DNA of 64,000 nucleotides from Cordylochernes scorpioides (Eukaryota; Arthropoda; Arachnida; Pseudoscorpiones; Chernetidae): NCBI GenBank assembly GCA_030710605.1, contig CP092876.1, positions 90,008,906 to 90,072,905 of the forward strand, read 5' to 3'. Shown piece by piece: positions 63,976 to 64,000 of this stretch (position 1 is its first letter; each line of letters starts with the position of its first letter). The notes under the pieces were generated by a model. It saw only the letters and a program-made list of their open reading frames with translations, ran no database searches and was not told where the DNA came from. The position numbers and the translations under genes were made by a program.

Positions 63976-64000
63976 CGAATTTTGATAACAGATAGCGCGC

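Larger units (their letters stand above)
60616..64000. repeat. Segmental duplication, copy 2
   Basis: Matches 1-3392 (offset 60608 after the poly-T). See copy 1. Confidence 0.95.

Overview
The window is nuclear DNA of an animal, most likely an arthropod. The evidence is AT-rich sequence with GT-AG spliceosomal introns, a THAP-domain gene, an intron-containing tRNA-Tyr gene and a dense load of BEL/Pao, Ty3/gypsy, Ty1/copia, Penelope-like, Helitron and Tc1-type elements. BEL/Pao is known only from animals. The species cannot be named from the sequence. Most long open frames belong to mobile elements, and the host genes are made of very short exons.

The most notable host locus is a family of secreted-peptide precursor genes on the + strand. 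Gene A (TATA box at 1613, coding exons from 2439 to 27686) has a signal-peptide exon, an exon coding VRYYRTPPPFIG, six near-repeat exons of 81 or 75 nt, and a terminal exon. All junctions keep one frame, giving 215 codons plus stop. Every repeat joins the next through Gly-Arg-Arg, the classical amidation and dibasic cleavage signal, so the product reads as a multi-copy amidated peptide precursor. Gene B (51752-53283) is a second 3' half whose 5' end is missing next to a 100-N gap. Gene C (from 62221) is a near-identical copy of the promoter and first two coding exons of gene A, lying 60.6 kb downstream and running off the window.

Region by region: 1-995 is a Helitron 3' part. From 1613 to 27760 is gene A, whose introns are packed with elements: a BEL/Pao element (4080-12208) carrying a nested non-autonomous gypsy (4301-7337), tandem 1.6-kb units each holding a peptide exon and a Helitron, tRNA-Tyr and tRNA-Gly sequences, a Penelope-like element interrupted by a young gypsy (16504-21125), and another young gypsy (22472-26622). 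From 28.2 to 39.9 kb come a foldback element with a tRNA-like core, an old gypsy, a long inverted repeat and a copia element with a gypsy fragment and a Helitron inside it. From 41.4 to 44.2 kb lie endonuclease and GIY-YIG fragments with hammerhead ribozyme motifs. From 48.9 to 50.3 kb is a THAP gene, cut by the gap. From 51.7 to 53.3 kb is gene B. From 53.5 to 60.4 kb there are foldback elements, a Helitron, a Tc1 relic and unrecognised sequence. From 60.4 kb the start of the window repeats.

The large autonomous-type retroelements (BEL, gypsy, copia, Penelope) are read on the minus strand, antisense to the peptide genes. The nested gypsy derivative at 4301 is the one exception among full elements. 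Exon number in the peptide genes appears to have grown by two kinds of tandem duplication: 1.6-kb units that include a Helitron, and compact 157-bp units of exon plus intron.
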